From JAGOME01 sp039812375 (lineage in GTDB: Bacteria; Actinomycetota; Actinomycetes; Actinomycetales; Dermatophilaceae): a DNA stretch of 64,000 nt. This document shows positions 61,537 through 64,000 of this stretch, piece by piece. The translations under genes were made by a program, and so were the position numbers. Under the pieces are notes generated by a model. It was given only the letters and a program-made list of their open reading frames with translations. It ran no database searches and was not told the origin of the DNA. The stretch spans positions 13,571-77,570 of the forward strand of contig JBDIAO010000003.1 of NCBI GenBank assembly GCA_039812375.1. Direction: 5' to 3'. How positions within the stretch are numbered: the stretch's first letter is position 1; each line of letters begins with the position of its first letter.

Positions 61537-62812
61537 ACGCCGAGGCGGGCTCCACAGGGTCTGCATCCGCCGGCCGATAGCGACGCTGGACCCACCAGAG
61601 CAGTCCGAGGGCGACCAGCCCGCCGGCCATGTCGGCGTTCTGGAGCAACCGACCCGGTAGCTGCGGCCACGACGGCTGGTTGAGCCAGGAAATACCCCAC
61701 CACGGCATCCGGGCGAGGAACCACGCGGTGACCAGCCCGGCCGCCCACAGCCGTGGCCGTTGCCGGAGCGGGTCGGCACCGAGCAAGGCGAAGATGACTG
61801 GCACGATCCAGTGGTAGTGGTGCACCCACGCCACCGGGGACACGAGGCACGCGATGAGCCCCACAGTGCCGACCTCGGCCACCGAGGTCATGGTGGCGTG
61901 CTCGGGTGCGCGAGTGCCGTCGACAAAGTATCTGCGAGCCAGCGCATACCCGGCCACTGCGACTGCTCCGGCCAGGGCGACCCACAGCAGCGTGCCCGAC
62001 AGACCTGCCGGGCCGATCCGGAGCAGCACCCCCCGGATCGACTGGTTCGAGGTGCCCATGTTGGGACCGAGCCGGGCTGGGTCCTGCAGCGCCCCTCCCC
62101 AGAAGGCGAAGGATGCCTCGGGGAGCACGAGCCAGGTACCGAGGGTGGCGACGACGGCGGCACCGACGGCCGTCGCCGCTTCCTTCCAGCGACGACAGAC
62201 CAGGTAGTGCACGACGAACACCCCCGGCGTGAGCTTGATCGCCATGGCCAGCCCGACGAGGACCCCCGGCGGGACCCGCCGCAGCCATCGTGGGCGCGGG
62301 CGGCGCAGGTCGACCAGGCAGGCCAGGACCAGGAAAGCATTGACCTGCCCGAAGCGCAGCCCGTCACTGACCGGGTGCAGCCAGAGCATCACCGCGGTGA
62401 AACCAGCCAGCACCAACGGGAGCCAGGGCCCTGTGCGCCGCAGAAGCGGGGTGGCGGCATACCAGACAATCCCGGTCGTCGCGAGGACCTGCCCGACGGT
62501 CCACATCCACGCGGCCACCGGGAACGGGACGAAGGCCAGCGGCAACGCGAGTAACGCGGCGAACGGAGGATAGGTGAAGGGCAGCAGCTGCGGCGCTTCG
62601 GTCATCGCGAGATAGATCGGCCGGCCGGTGAGCAGCGAGACCCCCGCCGCCCGGTAGACCTCGACGTCGACCTGCCACTGGTCTTGGGGCCAGAAGACGA
62701 AGTAGCGCAAGATGGCCGGCACCGTGGCGAGCGCGATGATGACCCCGGCCAACACCCAGCGGCCACGCGGGATCCTGGGGCTTGATGATCCAGAGTTCGA
62801 CGTCACAGGCAC
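61502..62812 (-). CDS. GT87-family polyprenyl-phosphate-dependent mannosyltransferase
   Basis: A 436-residue protein with about ten membrane helices, of the DUF2029/GT87 family. The first extracytoplasmic loop has the catalytic region DVEVYRAAGVSLLTGRPIY, and TYPPFAALLALPLAF follows. SDGLRFGQVNAFL, AIKLTP and SNQSIRG are further family landmarks. It transfers mannose from a polyprenyl donor to a lipid or glycan such as a lipomannan. GTG 62812 has AAGGAG 9 nt upstream; the longer frame crosses into the divergent gene. Confidence 0.9.
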   Translation of the reverse strand: MPVTSNSGSSSPRIPRGRWVLAGVIIALATVPAILRYFVFWPQDQWQVDVEVYRAAGVSLLTGRPIYLAMTEAPQLLPFTYPPFAALLALPLAFVPFPVAAWMWTVGQVLATTGIVWYAATPLLRRTGPWLPLVLAGFTAVMLWLHPVSDGLRFGQVNAFLVLACLVDLRRPRPRWLRRVPPGVLVGLAMAIKLTPGVFVVHYLVCRRWKEAATAVGAAVVATLGTWLVLPEASFAFWGGALQDPARLGPNMGTSNQSIRGVLLRIGPAGLSGTLLWVALAGAVAVAGYALARRYFVDGTRAPEHATMTSVAEVGTVGLIACLVSPVAWVHHYHWIVPVIFALLGADPLRQRPRLWAAGLVTAWFLARMPWWGISWLNQPSWPQLPGRLLQNADMAGGLVALGLLWWVQRRYRPADADPVEPASAFSPAPRATQRR

Positions 62813-62912
62813 GGCCCTATTCTCCTTCTCTACCCGCCCCGCGCGGCCCGGTGGTGCGCCCGGCGCAGCCGACCGGGTGGCGGAGACGGCGAAGGAGACG
62901 GCGACGTCACCG

Positions 62913-62918
62913 TAACCT
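62913..62918 (+). promoter_or_regulatory. Probable leaderless -10 element
   Basis: TAACCT (TANNNT) ends 7 nt before GTG 62926, with no ribosome-binding site between. Confidence 0.4.
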
Positions 62919-62925
62919 TGGGGCC

Positions 62926-64000
62926 GTGAGTCGTCAGATCCGAGTGCGCATCGTCGGCCTCTGGCTCCTCCTCGTCGCCGGGCTCCTCGTCCCACTTGCC
63001 GCACCCGCGGACGCCGCGCAGGGGGCAACCGACCCGGTCGGCGCGACGATCCTCATCGGAACTGGTGGGCTCACCTGGAGCGACGTCAATCAGGCCAGCA
63101 CTCCCCATCTGTGGATGCTGCTGCGCGACGGGTCGTCGGCGATGATGTCGATCCGATCGGTGTGGACCAACACCTGCCCCGTCGATGGCTGGCTCGGGCT
63201 GTCTGCCGGCGGTCGGGCTGCCGGGCCACGCTCGGGATCGAGCAGCAACCCGGTGGACAATCCCTGCCCGGCGCTGCCCGAGGTGATCGCCCCCACTGGA
63301 CCGGTTCCGGGCTGGACAGCCTGGGTCGACGCCGCCCGCAGAGATGGCTTCGACTCCCGCCTGGGCACCCTGGGCCAGAGCGCTGCGAACGCCAGAGTGT
63401 GCGTCCAGGCCATCGGCCCGGGCGCTGGCATCGGAGCGGCCCGCACCGACGGCACGGTGGCCGCGTGGGCAGCCTATGACCCTGGCAGCCTGCTCCGGCT
63501 CACTGCGGGCTGCCGGATCGTCCTCGTCGACGTGGGCGCGGTGCGCGACCCGGGCGATGTCGCGTCCGGGGAACCAGCAGCCTCACCGCGGGCCGAGCAG
63601 GTCCGCGCCATCGATACCCGGATCGGCGAGGTGCTCGAAGACGCGCCGCTAGGCGCCGACGTGATCGTCGCCAGCATGTCCGATGCTGGCCGCACCGAGC
63701 GGCTCCGACTTGTCGTCGCGCACGGCCCGCACTTCGGCGCCGGGCGTCTCGACTCGCGCTCAACCCGCCAGCCGGGTCTGGTCCAGTCCCAGGATCTGAC
63801 GGTCACCCTGCTCACCCTGAACGGGATCACCGCTCCGGAGTCGTTGGGCGGAGCCACTTTGACCTCCACCCCGGCAACCGACAACTCCGAGGCGGCCGCG
63901 GCCGGGCGGCTGCAGGCACTGGCCGACCAGGACTTGGCCAGCCACGAGGTGCACGCCCTGGTTCCTCCGTTCTTCTCGGTCTTCGCCTACGGTCAGCTCG
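62926..64000 (+). CDS. Exported protein of unknown function, truncated by the window end
   Basis: From GTG 62926 an open frame runs to the window edge (358 codons, no stop). The N-terminus is a signal peptide (VGLWLLLVAGLLVPLAAPADA) with cleavage after ADA near residue 31. The mature part begins with ILIGTGGLTWSDVNQASTPHLWMLL, followed by WLGLSAGGRA, VDVGAVRDPGDV and a LTLNGITAPESLGGA segment. This looks like an alkaline-phosphatase-like fold, and related actinobacterial proteins continue into membrane helices. Function is not known. Neighbouring GT87 hints at cell-envelope glycan work. Confidence 0.8.
   Translation, partial: MSRQIRVRIVGLWLLLVAGLLVPLAAPADAAQGATDPVGATILIGTGGLTWSDVNQASTPHLWMLLRDGSSAMMSIRSVWTNTCPVDGWLGLSAGGRAAGPRSGSSSNPVDNPCPALPEVIAPTGPVPGWTAWVDAARRDGFDSRLGTLGQSAANARVCVQAIGPGAGIGAARTDGTVAAWAAYDPGSLLRLTAGCRIVLVDVGAVRDPGDVASGEPAASPRAEQVRAIDTRIGEVLEDAPLGADVIVASMSDAGRTERLRLVVAHGPHFGAGRLDSRSTRQPGLVQSQDLTVTLLTLNGITAPESLGGATLTSTPATDNSEAAAAGRLQALADQDLASHEVHALVPPFFSVFAYGQL

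Overview
The window is a high-GC (about 70% by eye), densely packed bacterial chromosome segment from an actinobacterium. Supporting signs are GTG/TTG starts, 4-bp ATGA/GTGA stop-start overlaps, several likely leaderless promoters (a -10 hexamer 6-7 nt before the start codon), a 13E12-type DUF222/HNH gene, a WS/DGAT wax synthase and a thiol-dependent ArsC. A Micrococcales member is my best guess; genus cannot be fixed from sequence alone. No rRNA, tRNA, CRISPR array, prophage or intact insertion sequence was seen.

Layout. 1-3.2 kb: end of an acyl-CoA ligase gene, a thiolase, bioM-bioN, and bioY facing them. 3.3-7.3 kb: a minus-strand operon DinB-like / serS / histidine kinase / response regulator. 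7.3-9.5 kb: diacylglycerol-kinase-like and patatin-like genes. 9.5-22.4 kb: a ten-gene minus-strand operon that reads as a full route from gamma-butyrobetaine through crotonobetainyl-CoA and L-carnitine to glycine betaine (cdhC-cdhA-peptide-type ABC importer-hydrolase/hotdog thioesterase-acyl-CoA dehydrogenase-NDP-forming CoA ligase-caiD). It is divergent from an IclR regulator and a betainyl-CoA thioesterase (22.7-24.0 kb). 24.0-27.6 kb: dienelactone-hydrolase-like protein and lutABC. 27.6-29.6 kb: GNAT protein and a strongly promoted class III aminotransferase. 29.6-34.0 kb: a 1443-residue patatin-related membrane protein. 34.1-37.2 kb: CDF and MMPL transporters. 37.2-42.9 kb: a duplicated-domain protein followed by wax synthase, a cyanobacterial-AAR-like fatty acyl reductase with a long extra N-terminus, and an SDR, closed by a perfect 16-bp hairpin. 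42.9-50.1 kb: universal stress protein, TIGR01777 epimerase, DUF1015 and a fused indolepyruvate ferredoxin oxidoreductase. 50.2-53.1 kb: TauE/SafE permease and an arsR|acr3-arsC locus. 53.4-64 kb: penicillin-binding protein, DUF222/HNH endonuclease with a LexA-like box, pirin, HAD-PlsC fusion, hemerythrin-like protein, pheA, GDT1-family exporter, GT87 mannosyltransferase and a truncated exported protein.

The two most interesting systems are the quaternary-amine operon, in which every step from gamma-butyrobetaine to glycine betaine has a candidate enzyme, uptake system and regulator, and the compact acyl reductase-SDR-wax synthase group, which could turn fatty acyl thioesters into wax esters. 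At the DNA level the octamer GTATGCCG/CGGCATAC occurs about 40 times in 64 kb, far above base-composition expectation, in both orientations and at the cost of rare codons (Ile ATA, Ala GCA, Tyr TAT). This suggests an uptake-, modification- or binding-type motif. A second DNA-level pattern is repeated exact short tandem duplications that straddle stop codons.
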